Assembly (NCBI RefSeq): GCF_900115055.1
Contig: NZ_FOVD01000006.1
Location: 186,001 to 250,000, forward strand
From: Chryseobacterium oleae
Lineage (GTDB): Bacteria; Bacteroidota; Bacteroidia; Flavobacteriales; Weeksellaceae
DNA length: 64,000 nucleotides
Reading direction: 5' to 3'
Of this stretch, positions 18,575 to 26,887 are shown piece after piece. The position numbers and the translations under genes are program-made. How positions within the stretch are numbered: the first letter of the stretch is position 1; each line of letters starts with the position of its first letter. Under the pieces are notes generated by a model, which was given only the letters and a program-made list of their open reading frames with translations, had not been told where the DNA came from and searched no databases.

Positions 18575-20617
18575 CTATAATATTTGAGGCTTTTTGTCTG
18601 CTTCTTTAATTTTATATAGCTCATCAAACAGATCAAAGAAATACATCAGGCTGTTTTCTGAAGAATTTTTAATCTTATAATCCATTTCCGTTTCTATGCT
18701 TTCTCCTTTTACTTCAGTTTTAAAGTACATTTCACCTACATTCTTTCTAAACAGATCCAATGTTTTTCTTTCGGAAGGGGTTTTAAATTCTTTCTCCAAA
18801 CCGGTTACCAGTCTCTGAATATCAAGTCTTCCTGACAATGGATATTTAGAAGAATCCTTGGCCCACTGCTTAGAAATATCAGACTGACTTTGAGGATTGA
18901 CATTCTCTGTAGCACTCGTCAGATAAACGATCCCGTCTTTTACGGTCATATACAGCTGATCCATATATCCGTCTCCTTTTTCATCCTTGAAAGCGTAAAA
19001 GTTTCCAATTTTTGAGAATTTCTTAGACAGATGTTTGTTGGTTGCCATTACATTGAAAACACGGTTCCAGTAGCCTTCATTCTCTGTGGCAAAAGCAAAC
19101 GTAAAATTGGGAACAGCAACATCTTTGGTTTTCTTCACTTCCTTTTCATTGTAATCTTCATCATATTCGTAGTCTGTGTAGTCTACTTTTTTGGATTTCA
19201 ATTCATTCAGAACAAAGATTCCGTTTCCTGGAGCTATTTTAGTGATGGCTTCTTCATCCAGAACAATTTTCATGGTTTCCATCATCAGCTCCATTTCCTT
19301 CTTATATTCACCATCTCCGGTGTCCTGAAGCAGGTCGTACATCATATCAAAAGATTTTGCACCATTCACATTCATCACGTAATACCCGATGCTTTTGTCA
19401 TTGATAAGTTCTGCCAGTTTTTTATTTTTCTTACCCTTGTAAACAGACGAAATGGTTTTCTGGATCCCTGGATTTTTATGCTGATAATTGTTTACCAGCT
19501 TTACTTTGTCTTTATCAAAATATAAGTTGTAGTACGAGTTGGAATCATATGCATTTCTGAAAAACTGCCCGAATTCAAAACGCTTCATCATTTTCCCATA
19601 GATTCCGTCATTCACCATTCTTCCGTAATCTGTATAAACGTACGCATCCGAATTGGGGTCTCTGAAGCTTAGCATTGCTTTCGGCACTTCAAGCTCTAAA
19701 TTGGAACTGAAATACAGATCGAAACGGTCTTCGGCAATTTTCTTGACTATTTTGAAATTCTCAATATTCATGGAGTCCAGCTCTTTCTGATATGCAGAAT
19801 CTACCGCGGGCTCCGCATACTCCTCCTCTTTCGGATAAACATCCGGTTCCCCTTCAGAATGTTGCGTATCTACGTTTTCCTTCGGATATTTATGATTCTT
19901 TTCCAGGTATTTGATGTCTTTCTGAATTCTCGTGATCTCCTTATTATTTTCTTTGATGTTATCTTTTAAATATTTGATTTCATCTTTCAGATTGATGATT
20001 TCTTCCTTATAATCGAAAGGTTTTTCCGGTTCTCCGACATACACACTGTCTACAGCGACAGCAGCATCTACAGCAGCAGTTGCAGCACTGTCTACCACAG
20101 CATCAGACCAGATATCTTTGTAAGGTTTGGTATAGTTCACCATGCTCAAAACAGCACGGTCATTGCTCCAGGCCACAAAAATATTGTCATCTATGTCTAC
20201 GTAGGAATAATTCTTTTTCTTAGAAATTTCCAGTCCTTTTTTCTTGGTTGAATTAATGAATTCCTGAAATTTCTCTTTGTTGTCTACAATAAAATGAGTC
20301 GTGTAGGTTTGTATAGAGTCATTGAAACTGGCATAATGATACTGCGTGGCATCATATTTAATTCCCGTTTTGGAATAGTCATTCCACGAGGTCTTTTCTT
20401 TGTCCTTATCCTTATCCTTATCCTTATCCTTCTTGCTTAGTTCATGCAAAAGAGGATTAAGCTTCTGCCAATTGATTTTCTGATTGAGCTGCTTTCCGTT
20501 GATTTCCATATAAAATACGGCATCAACAGGAAGTTTCATGCTTTTCTGTGCGAAAACAAGCATAAAACCAAAAAGCGCGAAAGTAATTATCTGTGTTTTT
20601 AATACTATAGATTTCAT
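18575..20617 (-). CDS. Secreted 680-residue protein of unknown function (DUF4836-like)
   Basis: A signal peptide (ITFALFGFMLVFA, then QKS) leads into a large extracytoplasmic protein. After the opening PVDAVFYMEINGKQ comes a hexanucleotide-encoded KDKDKDKDK tract (about residues 62-72). Around residues 215-250 a predicted coiled coil (EIINLKDEIKYLKDNIKENN) is followed by acidic Glu/Tyr-rich sequence. The rest looks like repeated beta-rich modules. It resembles Bacteroidota DUF4836 proteins in style, but I cannot confirm membership. Middle gene of a three-gene operon with a lipoprotein upstream. Confidence 0.65.
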   Translation of the reverse strand: MKSIVLKTQIITFALFGFMLVFAQKSMKLPVDAVFYMEINGKQLNQKINWQKLNPLLHELSKKDKDKDKDKDKEKTSWNDYSKTGIKYDATQYHYASFNDSIQTYTTHFIVDNKEKFQEFINSTKKKGLEISKKKNYSYVDIDDNIFVAWSNDRAVLSMVNYTKPYKDIWSDAVVDSAATAAVDAAVAVDSVYVGEPEKPFDYKEEIINLKDEIKYLKDNIKENNKEITRIQKDIKYLEKNHKYPKENVDTQHSEGEPDVYPKEEEYAEPAVDSAYQKELDSMNIENFKIVKKIAEDRFDLYFSSNLELEVPKAMLSFRDPNSDAYVYTDYGRMVNDGIYGKMMKRFEFGQFFRNAYDSNSYYNLYFDKDKVKLVNNYQHKNPGIQKTISSVYKGKKNKKLAELINDKSIGYYVMNVNGAKSFDMMYDLLQDTGDGEYKKEMELMMETMKIVLDEEAITKIAPGNGIFVLNELKSKKVDYTDYEYDEDYNEKEVKKTKDVAVPNFTFAFATENEGYWNRVFNVMATNKHLSKKFSKIGNFYAFKDEKGDGYMDQLYMTVKDGIVYLTSATENVNPQSQSDISKQWAKDSSKYPLSGRLDIQRLVTGLEKEFKTPSERKTLDLFRKNVGEMYFKTEVKGESIETEMDYKIKNSSENSLMYFFDLFDELYKIKEADKKPQIL
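20400..20432 (-). repeat. Hexanucleotide tandem repeat coding for Lys-Asp
   Basis: Four to five copies of a TTATCC unit (minus strand GGATAA/GATAAG) encode alternating Lys and Asp inside the 18575-20617 gene. Unit length is a multiple of three, so copy-number change would alter length without a frameshift. Confidence 0.85.
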
Positions 20618-20633
20618 GGTCGAGTGTTAGAAT

Positions 20634-21302
20634 TTATTGAAATAATATCGTGTTTTGTAGTTGTTTCTTTTGAAAAATAAGGTCTAAAATATCCGCTTCC
20701 AGCTTCACCGCTTTTTTGTTCGGAGCCAGTACGTAAGAAGAATTGGTTTGAGATTTCACTGTGTTTTCAAACTGCATGATGGAAGTATATTTAGCATCAT
20801 TAAAGACTTCTCTGTCTGCCTTTCCCATCTTGTCGTAATCTGCTTTGAAGGTATTCACCTTGTTTCTGGTCAGAGATTTTTTCTCAAGGCTTTGGCTGTA
20901 AATTTGGGTAGGAATCATTTTCCCGAGGATCTTTTTAGCTTTAAGCTGCTCCAGTCCGGCATTGATATTTTCAATTTTTTTGAAATTACAGCTTAATTTG
21001 ATCACGTAATTATCGAAATCCATGGAAGTTTTTACATTGCTGATTCCCGGTGTCCCTTTAAAAATTTTAGCCGCTTCATTGATTTTATTCTCAATTTCAG
21101 ACTTTTTCGGAACTTTTTTTCCGTTAATCGTTTCCATTTTAGAGATGGAAGCCAACCTTGTTTTGCTTTTACTGGCATTCAGAATGATGGTATATTCCCC
21201 GGTTCCATCAGCTTTGACATTCACTTTATCTAAAATATCAAAACAGCTGCTCAGCAATAATAAAGGCAGAAGCAGCGCCAACAGCTTCAGAAAATTTTTC
21301 AT
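20634..21302 (-). CDS. Lipoprotein of unknown function
   Basis: 222 residues. A lipoprotein signal (LLALLLPLLLLSSC, lipobox LSSC) anchors it to a membrane. The mature part begins DILDKVNVKADGTGEYTIIL, a pattern shared by Bacteroidota lipoproteins of unknown function. Upstream gene of the operon with the two following envelope proteins (17 bases to the next ATG), so it probably acts with them. Confidence 0.72.
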   Translation of the reverse strand: MKNFLKLLALLLPLLLLSSCFDILDKVNVKADGTGEYTIILNASKSKTRLASISKMETINGKKVPKKSEIENKINEAAKIFKGTPGISNVKTSMDFDNYVIKLSCNFKKIENINAGLEQLKAKKILGKMIPTQIYSQSLEKKSLTRNKVNTFKADYDKMGKADREVFNDAKYTSIMQFENTVKSQTNSSYVLAPNKKAVKLEADILDLIFQKKQLQNTILFQ

Positions 21303-21387
21303 AATTGAGTTTTAAAACACAAAACTACTTAATTCCGTTTGAAAATGCTTTATAGACTCCGGTATTTCACTGAAAACAGCTATTTTT

Positions 21388-22108
21388 TTAAACCCTTCCT
21401 TTCAAATAACCCTGTCTTACTTGTTCATCCAGCTTTTCGATGGCGTATCTCAGGCAGGTTCTCGGCATTTCCTGATAGTGTTTATTTAAAAAAGAGATCA
21501 GTTCGGATTCATTTTTATTCCCCATTTCACGAAGCAGCCATCCGTTGGCTTTATGCATCAGATCGTGGGGATGTTTCAGATTTTTGGTAACGAATTCTTT
21601 CGTCAGTTCAAAAAGATCCTTTTTTCACATAATACATCGTACCGACCACAGCAATTCTCTTATGCCACATTTCCTCAGAGTCTGAAAGGGTTCTCAACAG
21701 ATCTTCCTTTCCGTTTTCAAAGGCATATCTTCCCAGGATTTTATAACAGCTTGAATCTACCAGATCCCAGTTATTGACATACTGAAGATGATCCAGATAA
21801 AACTGAATGATTTCTTCTTTTACAGCTTTATCCTTTGTTTTCTCAAACTTCAAGATCAGCATAAAAAGCGCGGTAAGTCTGTGTTCGTGGTATTTTGAAG
21901 ACAATATAATACTTAAGTCTTCTAAGTTTATTTTAGAATAATACTCCTTAGCTACAGATCTTTGGTCTGGGACTGTTACACCCAGAAACAAATCTCCTTC
22001 ACCATATTCTCCTTTTCCTGTTTTGAAAAACCTTGGAAAAAATTCAGCTTTTTCAGGAATCGACAGTACAGCCAGAGCTTCCTGTATTTCTTTGATAATA
22101 TTGCCCAT
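21388..22108 (-). pseudogene. DNA alkylation repair protein (AlkD-like), frameshifted
   Basis: AlkD-type HEAT-repeat DNA glycosylase. The first 162 codons (22108-21608) read through LGVTVPDQRSVAKEYY, VNNWDLVDSSCYKILGRY and MWHKRIAVVGTMYYVKK and then hit a stop. From 21607 down to a TAA at 21388 a different frame continues the family sequence (DLFELTKEFVTKNL, HDLMHKANGWLLREMGNK, PRTCLRYAIEKLDE). One extra G after an A6 run at about 21620-21630 explains the break. It is either a recent inactivation or a sequencing error; intact length would be about 239 residues. Confidence 0.88.
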
Positions 22109-22164
22109 ACGATGCAGTTGGGTGAAAATTAATTAAATTTTAAACAAATATAAATAATCTTCTA

Positions 22165-23451
22165 TCACGCATGGTCATCCAAAGCAACTGTTTCCTGCGC
22201 TTCCTCTTCTTTTGCAATAGCTTTCGGATTGGCCACTTTAGCAATGGTAAGTCCCTGAACAATAATGGAGAACACCACAACACAGTACGTGATACTCAAG
22301 ATAATTTCGCTGTATTCACTTTTCGGGATAGACATGGCCAAGGCTATGGAAACTCCTCCACGGATTCCCCCCCAAACCAGAACTTTAATGGTCTGCGGAC
22401 TAAATCTTGTTCTTAAAGACATGAATCTTGTAGGCACCCAGATCGAAATCAGACGGGCAATCAGAACGACCGCGATAGCCAAAAGACCCGGAACCATGAA
22501 GTGTTTTAAGTCTTTGATCATCAACAATTCAAATCCGATGAACAGGAATAAAACGGCATTCAGAATTTCATCAATCAGTTCCCAGAATTTGATGAGATAA
22601 TCCTGAGTGACAGACTTCATTTTAAACCTGACATTAAAATTACCCATGAATAAACCTGCGGCAACCATCGTCAATGGTCCGGAAATATGCATCTGTCTGG
22701 CGATAAGATAACCTCCCATCACCACAGAAAGCGTTACCAGAACGGAAATTATATAATCATCTACTTCACGCATCAATCTGGAAGTAATCCATCCCAATAC
22801 GACACCGAGAAGAATCCCTCCACCGGCTTCCTTCATCAGGAGTAACCCTATGCTTTCAACCCCAAGATCCACTTCTTTTCCAATGGCCAACTGCAACACT
22901 ACGGTAAATACCACTACGGCCATACCATCGTTAAACAGAGATTCTCCGGCAACTTTTGTCTCCAGTGATTTGGATACATTGGCCTGTTTCAGGATACTTA
23001 AAACCGCAACCGGATCGGTAGGTGAGATAAGCGCTCCAAAAACCAGACAGTAAATAAACGGCAGCTGAATTCCTAAAAACGGCAGCAGATAAAACATCCC
23101 GAATCCTACCACAAAGGTGGAAATAACCACTCCCGCTGTAGAAAATATAAGGACCGGCCGGAACTGCTCCTTAAGATCGTTGATGTTGATATGGATACCT
23201 CCCGCAAAGAGCAGGAAATTAAGCATGGCGCCCATCAGCACTTCCGTGAAGTCTATACTGTTCATTAAATTGTTAAGGTGCCCGAAAGTACGTGGAAGCA
23301 CGGCTTCTCCAAACATAACCAGAAAAATAGAAACGACAATGGCAATCACCATAATCCCGATAGTACTCGGAAGTTTCAGAAATCTGTAATTAAGATAGGC
23401 GAAAATTGATGCTAATACTATTAAGGCTGAAAATGAATAATATAACTCCAC
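22165..23451 (-). CDS. Na+/H+ antiporter, NhaP/CPA1 type
   Basis: 428 residues, about twelve membrane helices. GALISPTDPVAVLSILK contains the conserved Asp of the ion site, AGESLFNDGMAVVVF the Asn-Asp motif, and VWGGIRGGVSIALAMSIP the C-terminal Arg motif, all typical of CPA1 exchangers. It lacks a large cytosolic tail. It follows a DUF4919 gene by 21 bases and precedes the alkD-like gene by 56, so the four leftward genes from hflX may be one transcript. Confidence 0.92.
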   Translation of the reverse strand: MELYYSFSALIVLASIFAYLNYRFLKLPSTIGIMVIAIVVSIFLVMFGEAVLPRTFGHLNNLMNSIDFTEVLMGAMLNFLLFAGGIHININDLKEQFRPVLIFSTAGVVISTFVVGFGMFYLLPFLGIQLPFIYCLVFGALISPTDPVAVLSILKQANVSKSLETKVAGESLFNDGMAVVVFTVVLQLAIGKEVDLGVESIGLLLMKEAGGGILLGVVLGWITSRLMREVDDYIISVLVTLSVVMGGYLIARQMHISGPLTMVAAGLFMGNFNVRFKMKSVTQDYLIKFWELIDEILNAVLFLFIGFELLMIKDLKHFMVPGLLAIAVVLIARLISIWVPTRFMSLRTRFSPQTIKVLVWGGIRGGVSIALAMSIPKSEYSEIILSITYCVVVFSIIVQGLTIAKVANPKAIAKEEEAQETVALDDHA

Positions 23452-23472
23452 TAAGTGTTTTTTTTAATTAAT

Positions 23473-24102
23473 TTATAGGTCTAAATAAAGTATTTTAATA
23501 AATAACTGATGTCCGTCTTTCTCCCAGATATCAAACATTCCGTCTTTGCCTGGCCTTGATCCTCTCACATACTCTTTTCCGATATTCAGGATATTCAGAA
23601 GGATGTATTCGTCTCCTACTGAATTCACCAGATAGGCTGTTTTTTCAGAGGTCCCGTCTCCTGAATTCTTCATGCTTTCCGTGAGTGAACGGAACTGGTT
23701 CAGGTGATGGATAAAATTGCTCCCGTCTTTCTTTGAGTCATACGCCCTCAGAAGGACAAGAAGGATATCCAGGTTCGTAGGATCTTTAGCATAGAGGATT
23801 TTTCCCTGTTTGATGCATTCGTCAAAATTACTTTCTTTAAAAGCATCCGCAAGACTTTTGAACCGGTCATCAGATGTCGAAATTTTATCATCCCTGAAGT
23901 TTCTGCCGTAGTACAGGTACTGGGCTTCAATGCTGTCCAGGGATTTTGGGTATCCTTTGTATTTAAAAATCAGTTTCTCATAATTGTAAGGAGAATCTTT
24001 CTTTTTAAGGCTTTTTTCAATGTCTTTCAAATCAATTTTTGATTTCTGGCTGAACCCAAAAACCGAAAATAAAACGAATAACAGGAAAAAGTGATATTTC
24101 AT
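23473..24102 (-). CDS. DUF4919 family secreted protein
   Basis: 209 residues with an N-terminal signal peptide (YHFFLLFVLFSVFGFS, then QKS). Contains YLYYGRNFRDDK, then tetratricopeptide-like helices (AFKESNFDECIKQGKILYAK) and the C-terminal EYILLNIL...DGMFDIWEKDG block, as I remember the DUF4919 family. Its ATG shares one base with the hflX stop (TAATG), so translation is coupled. Function unknown; periplasmic. Confidence 0.82.
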   Translation of the reverse strand: MKYHFFLLFVLFSVFGFSQKSKIDLKDIEKSLKKKDSPYNYEKLIFKYKGYPKSLDSIEAQYLYYGRNFRDDKISTSDDRFKSLADAFKESNFDECIKQGKILYAKDPTNLDILLVLLRAYDSKKDGSNFIHHLNQFRSLTESMKNSGDGTSEKTAYLVNSVGDEYILLNILNIGKEYVRGSRPGKDGMFDIWEKDGHQLFIKILYLDL

Positions 24103-25328
24103 TAATCGTTGTTTTCTTCTACCTCGTCGTTGTCGAAATATTCGAAAAGGAAATCATTGTACGGGAATCTGGAGATATGAATCTTCATCACCTCATCGTA
24201 GATCATTTTCTTCATTTCCGGGAAATTTTCTTTCGTCAGAGCCGAGATGAAAACTGTAGGATATTTAGATTTACCCATCCACGTTTTGGTCCATTCCTCT
24301 AAAGAAATATTCTTTTTGGTAGACGGCGTAAGGTCATCCTCGTCTTTTTTATCGTAACTGAAATCATCGATTTTATTGAACACCATGATCATCGGTTTCT
24401 GATGGGCATTGATCTCCATTAAAATATTATTCACAGATTCTACCTGGTCTTCAAAGCTTTCATGAGAAATATCCACCACGTGAATAAGCAGATCTGCCTC
24501 GCGAACCTCATCCAAAGTGGATTTGAAAGATTCTACAAGCTGAGTCGGAAGTTTTCTGATAAATCCTACCGTATCCGTTAGCAGGAACGGTAAATTTCCA
24601 ATCACCACTTTTCTTACCGTAGTATCCAGTGTTGCAAATAATTTGTTCTCTGCGAAAACGTCAGACTTGGAAAGTGCATTCATCAAAGTAGATTTTCCTA
24701 CGTTGGTATAGCCCACCAAAGCAGCACGCACCACTTTTCCACGGTTGTTACGCTGGGTAGCCATCTGTCTGTCGATGGTTTTCAGTTTCTCTTTTAACAG
24801 GGAAATTCTGTCACGAATGATACGACGGTCAGTTTCAATCTCCGTTTCTCCGGGACCTCTCATCCCGATTCCCCCTTTCTGACGCTCAAGGTGGGTCCAC
24901 ATCCTTGTCAGACGTGGTAAAAGATATTGGTATTGGGCCAGTTCTACCTGAGTTCTCGCATAGGAAGTCTGTGCTCTCTGTGCGAAAATATCGAGGATCA
25001 GGTTGGTTCTGTCCAGAATTTTAACTTCTATTTCCCTTTCAAGGTTTTTCAGCTGGGAAGGCGATAATTCATCATCAAAAATGACGGTTCCGATCTCGTT
25101 TTCCTTGACGTATTCTTTTATTTCCTGTGCTTTTCCGCTTCCGATAAAGGTTTTGGAATCCGGCTGGGTTAATTTCTGTGTAAATCGTTTTTGTACCGTT
25201 GCACCTGCTGTGAACGCCAAAAACTCCAATTCATCCATATATTCCGTCAGCTTATCTTCATCCTGGTGTTGGGTGACAACCCCTACCAAAATAGCCTTCT
25301 CGTAATGATGTTCTTTCTTATCTAGCAT
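24102..25328 (-). CDS. hflX: GTPase HflX
   Basis: Ribosome-associated GTPase that splits or rescues stalled 70S ribosomes under stress. The N-terminal HflX domain contains KTFIGSGKAQEI and the RTNLILDIFAQRA stretch. Next is the linker ERQKGGIGMRGPGETEIETD and the G domain with GYTNVGKSTLMN (P loop), DTVGFIRKLP (G3) and MVFNKIDD (G4). Start at 25328 (MLDKKEHH) gives 408 residues; an in-frame ATG 13 codons upstream lies in leader sequence. First gene of the run into DUF4919 and the antiporter. Confidence 0.93.
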   Translation of the reverse strand: MLDKKEHHYEKAILVGVVTQHQDEDKLTEYMDELEFLAFTAGATVQKRFTQKLTQPDSKTFIGSGKAQEIKEYVKENEIGTVIFDDELSPSQLKNLEREIEVKILDRTNLILDIFAQRAQTSYARTQVELAQYQYLLPRLTRMWTHLERQKGGIGMRGPGETEIETDRRIIRDRISLLKEKLKTIDRQMATQRNNRGKVVRAALVGYTNVGKSTLMNALSKSDVFAENKLFATLDTTVRKVVIGNLPFLLTDTVGFIRKLPTQLVESFKSTLDEVREADLLIHVVDISHESFEDQVESVNNILMEINAHQKPMIMVFNKIDDFSYDKKDEDDLTPSTKKNISLEEWTKTWMGKSKYPTVFISALTKENFPEMKKMIYDEVMKIHISRFPYNDFLFEYFDNDEVEENND

Positions 25329-25532
25329 TAATTTCTGTCTATGTTTGTGATTTTCACAAGATACCAATTTTCAGGAAAAAAAACAAAATCATTTTTGAAT
25401 ATTCCCTATATTTTAATGTTAATTTAAGTTTACAATACCTTTCTTTTGCGAAAAATTAATAACTTTATAAAGCTGATTTATAATTAATAAACATAAAAAA
25501 TTATAAATCTTATAAAAACTAACACCAAAATC

Positions 25533-26240
25533 ATGATTACGCGTATTAACTGTATGATCATTGATGATGATGAACTGGACAGGCTGGTTCTTCAGCATCA
25601 CATCAGACAATATGACAATATAGAAGTTATTGCGTCTTTTAATTCGGCGGAAAAGGCTGTTCCTTATCTGGAATTCCCGATAGATCTCCTCATCTGTGAA
25701 ACCCGGCTCTCCGGCATGAGCGGTCTGGATTTCCGGAAACTGGCCTCTAAAATCCCAGCCTGTATCTTCGTAAGCTCCCACACAGAAATGGCTGCAGAAG
25801 CTTTTGAACTCGATGTGCTGGACTTCGTCACCAAACCTCTTAAACCGGAACGTTTCCACACTGCCATGGAAAAAGTCTTCCATTTTTTTGAAATGAAAGA
25901 AAAATGTGACTGCTTTGATGCTCTTCTCGGTGAAAACTGTATCAAAATAAAAGAAGGCGGCCATGTTTCCCAGGTTAAGCTTACGGACATTCTTTACCTT
26001 GAAGCCTTAAAAGATTATACCCGGCTCATCACTCACGATAAAAAACACTGCATCCTGGATTCTCTGGGGAATCTGCTCCACAACAGCTTTTTCGATTCCT
26101 TTGTAAGGATACACCGCAGCTATGCCGTTCCCCGTCATTTCATCCGCGGAAAAAACAGCCATGAAATTGAACTGATCCATCAGATCAGGCTTCCTATAGG
26201 CAGAACCTACAAAGACAGCCTCTCTTTTCTCGATCCTTAA
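25533..26240 (+). CDS. LytTR response regulator with Glu in place of the phospho-acceptor Asp
   Basis: 235 residues: an N-terminal receiver domain (1-120) and a C-terminal LytTR DNA-binding domain (from about 135, QVKLTDILYLEALKDYTRL, FVRIHRSYAVPRHFI). The acidic pocket (IIDDDE, residues 9-14) and the conserved Lys in VTKPL are present. The normal phosphorylation Asp is Glu56 (LLICETRLSGMSG instead of the usual D-I-x-M-P-G-M-S-G). Glu can mimic phospho-Asp, so the protein may be constitutively active. No histidine kinase gene is adjacent. It precedes a T9SS protein gene by 160 bases. Confidence 0.88.
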   Translation: MITRINCMIIDDDELDRLVLQHHIRQYDNIEVIASFNSAEKAVPYLEFPIDLLICETRLSGMSGLDFRKLASKIPACIFVSSHTEMAAEAFELDVLDFVTKPLKPERFHTAMEKVFHFFEMKEKCDCFDALLGENCIKIKEGGHVSQVKLTDILYLEALKDYTRLITHDKKHCILDSLGNLLHNSFFDSFVRIHRSYAVPRHFIRGKNSHEIELIHQIRLPIGRTYKDSLSFLDP

Positions 26241-26400
26241 TTCCTGAATACCAACATTTTTGCAACAAAGTGCCGTTGGTCGATTTTTTTTACCGTTAGT
26301 CTATTTTCCTCTTATCCGGTTGTGATATGTGGTAATTTAGTGTCTACAATTTTTCATTAGAAAACTTGGAAAACCAATTAATAACCACAAAACCATTTAC

Positions 26401-26883
26401 ATGAAAAGAACATCTATTCACTGCTTCTTTCTCATCCTGTTCTCTTTTTCCGTCAGTATACTACATGCCCAATCTGTGGTGCTGGCTACGGGAACGAATG
26501 CATCGGGAAGCAACGGCTCGGTTTCTTACAGTGTCGGCCAAACCACTTATCTCTACAAGGGAGCCAGTTCCCAGGTAACGGAAGGGGTACAACAGGCCTA
26601 CGAAATCACGACACTATCTGCCAGTGAAACCGCATCAAAGCAAGAAGGCATTTTACTCTATCCTAATCCTGTCAGAGATTATCTGTACATCGATTTTAAT
26701 TCAGCTCCCTACAAAGGATCCGAATATCAGGTGTTCGATTCTCAGGGCAAGCTGATCAAAAAGGACATGATCTCACAGTCAAAATCCGAACTCGATTTTT
26801 CCTCACTTCCTTCGGCGGTATATATTATCCGGATCAATCAGAGCGGGGAAAACCTAAAAACATTTAAAGTCATCAAAAAATAA
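26401..26883 (+). CDS. Small T9SS type A sorting-domain protein
   Basis: 160 residues. Signal peptide (FFLILFSFSVSILHAQ), a ~55-residue beta domain (GSNGSVSYSVGQTTYLYKG) and a C-terminal type A sorting domain (LLYPNPVRDYLYIDF, YQVFDSQGKLIKK, LPSAVYIIRI, KTFKVIKK). The tail directs secretion by the T9SS and attachment to the cell surface. It is four bases from the next gene and forms an operon with two further secreted proteins. Confidence 0.88.
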   Translation: MKRTSIHCFFLILFSFSVSILHAQSVVLATGTNASGSNGSVSYSVGQTTYLYKGASSQVTEGVQQAYEITTLSASETASKQEGILLYPNPVRDYLYIDFNSAPYKGSEYQVFDSQGKLIKKDMISQSKSELDFSSLPSAVYIIRINQSGENLKTFKVIKK

Positions 26884-26887
26884 CGCC

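Noticed and set aside
21610..21640. Programmed frameshift in the AlkD-like gene
   Set aside because: The extra G is not in a known slippery context with a stimulatory structure; mutation or sequencing error is simpler.
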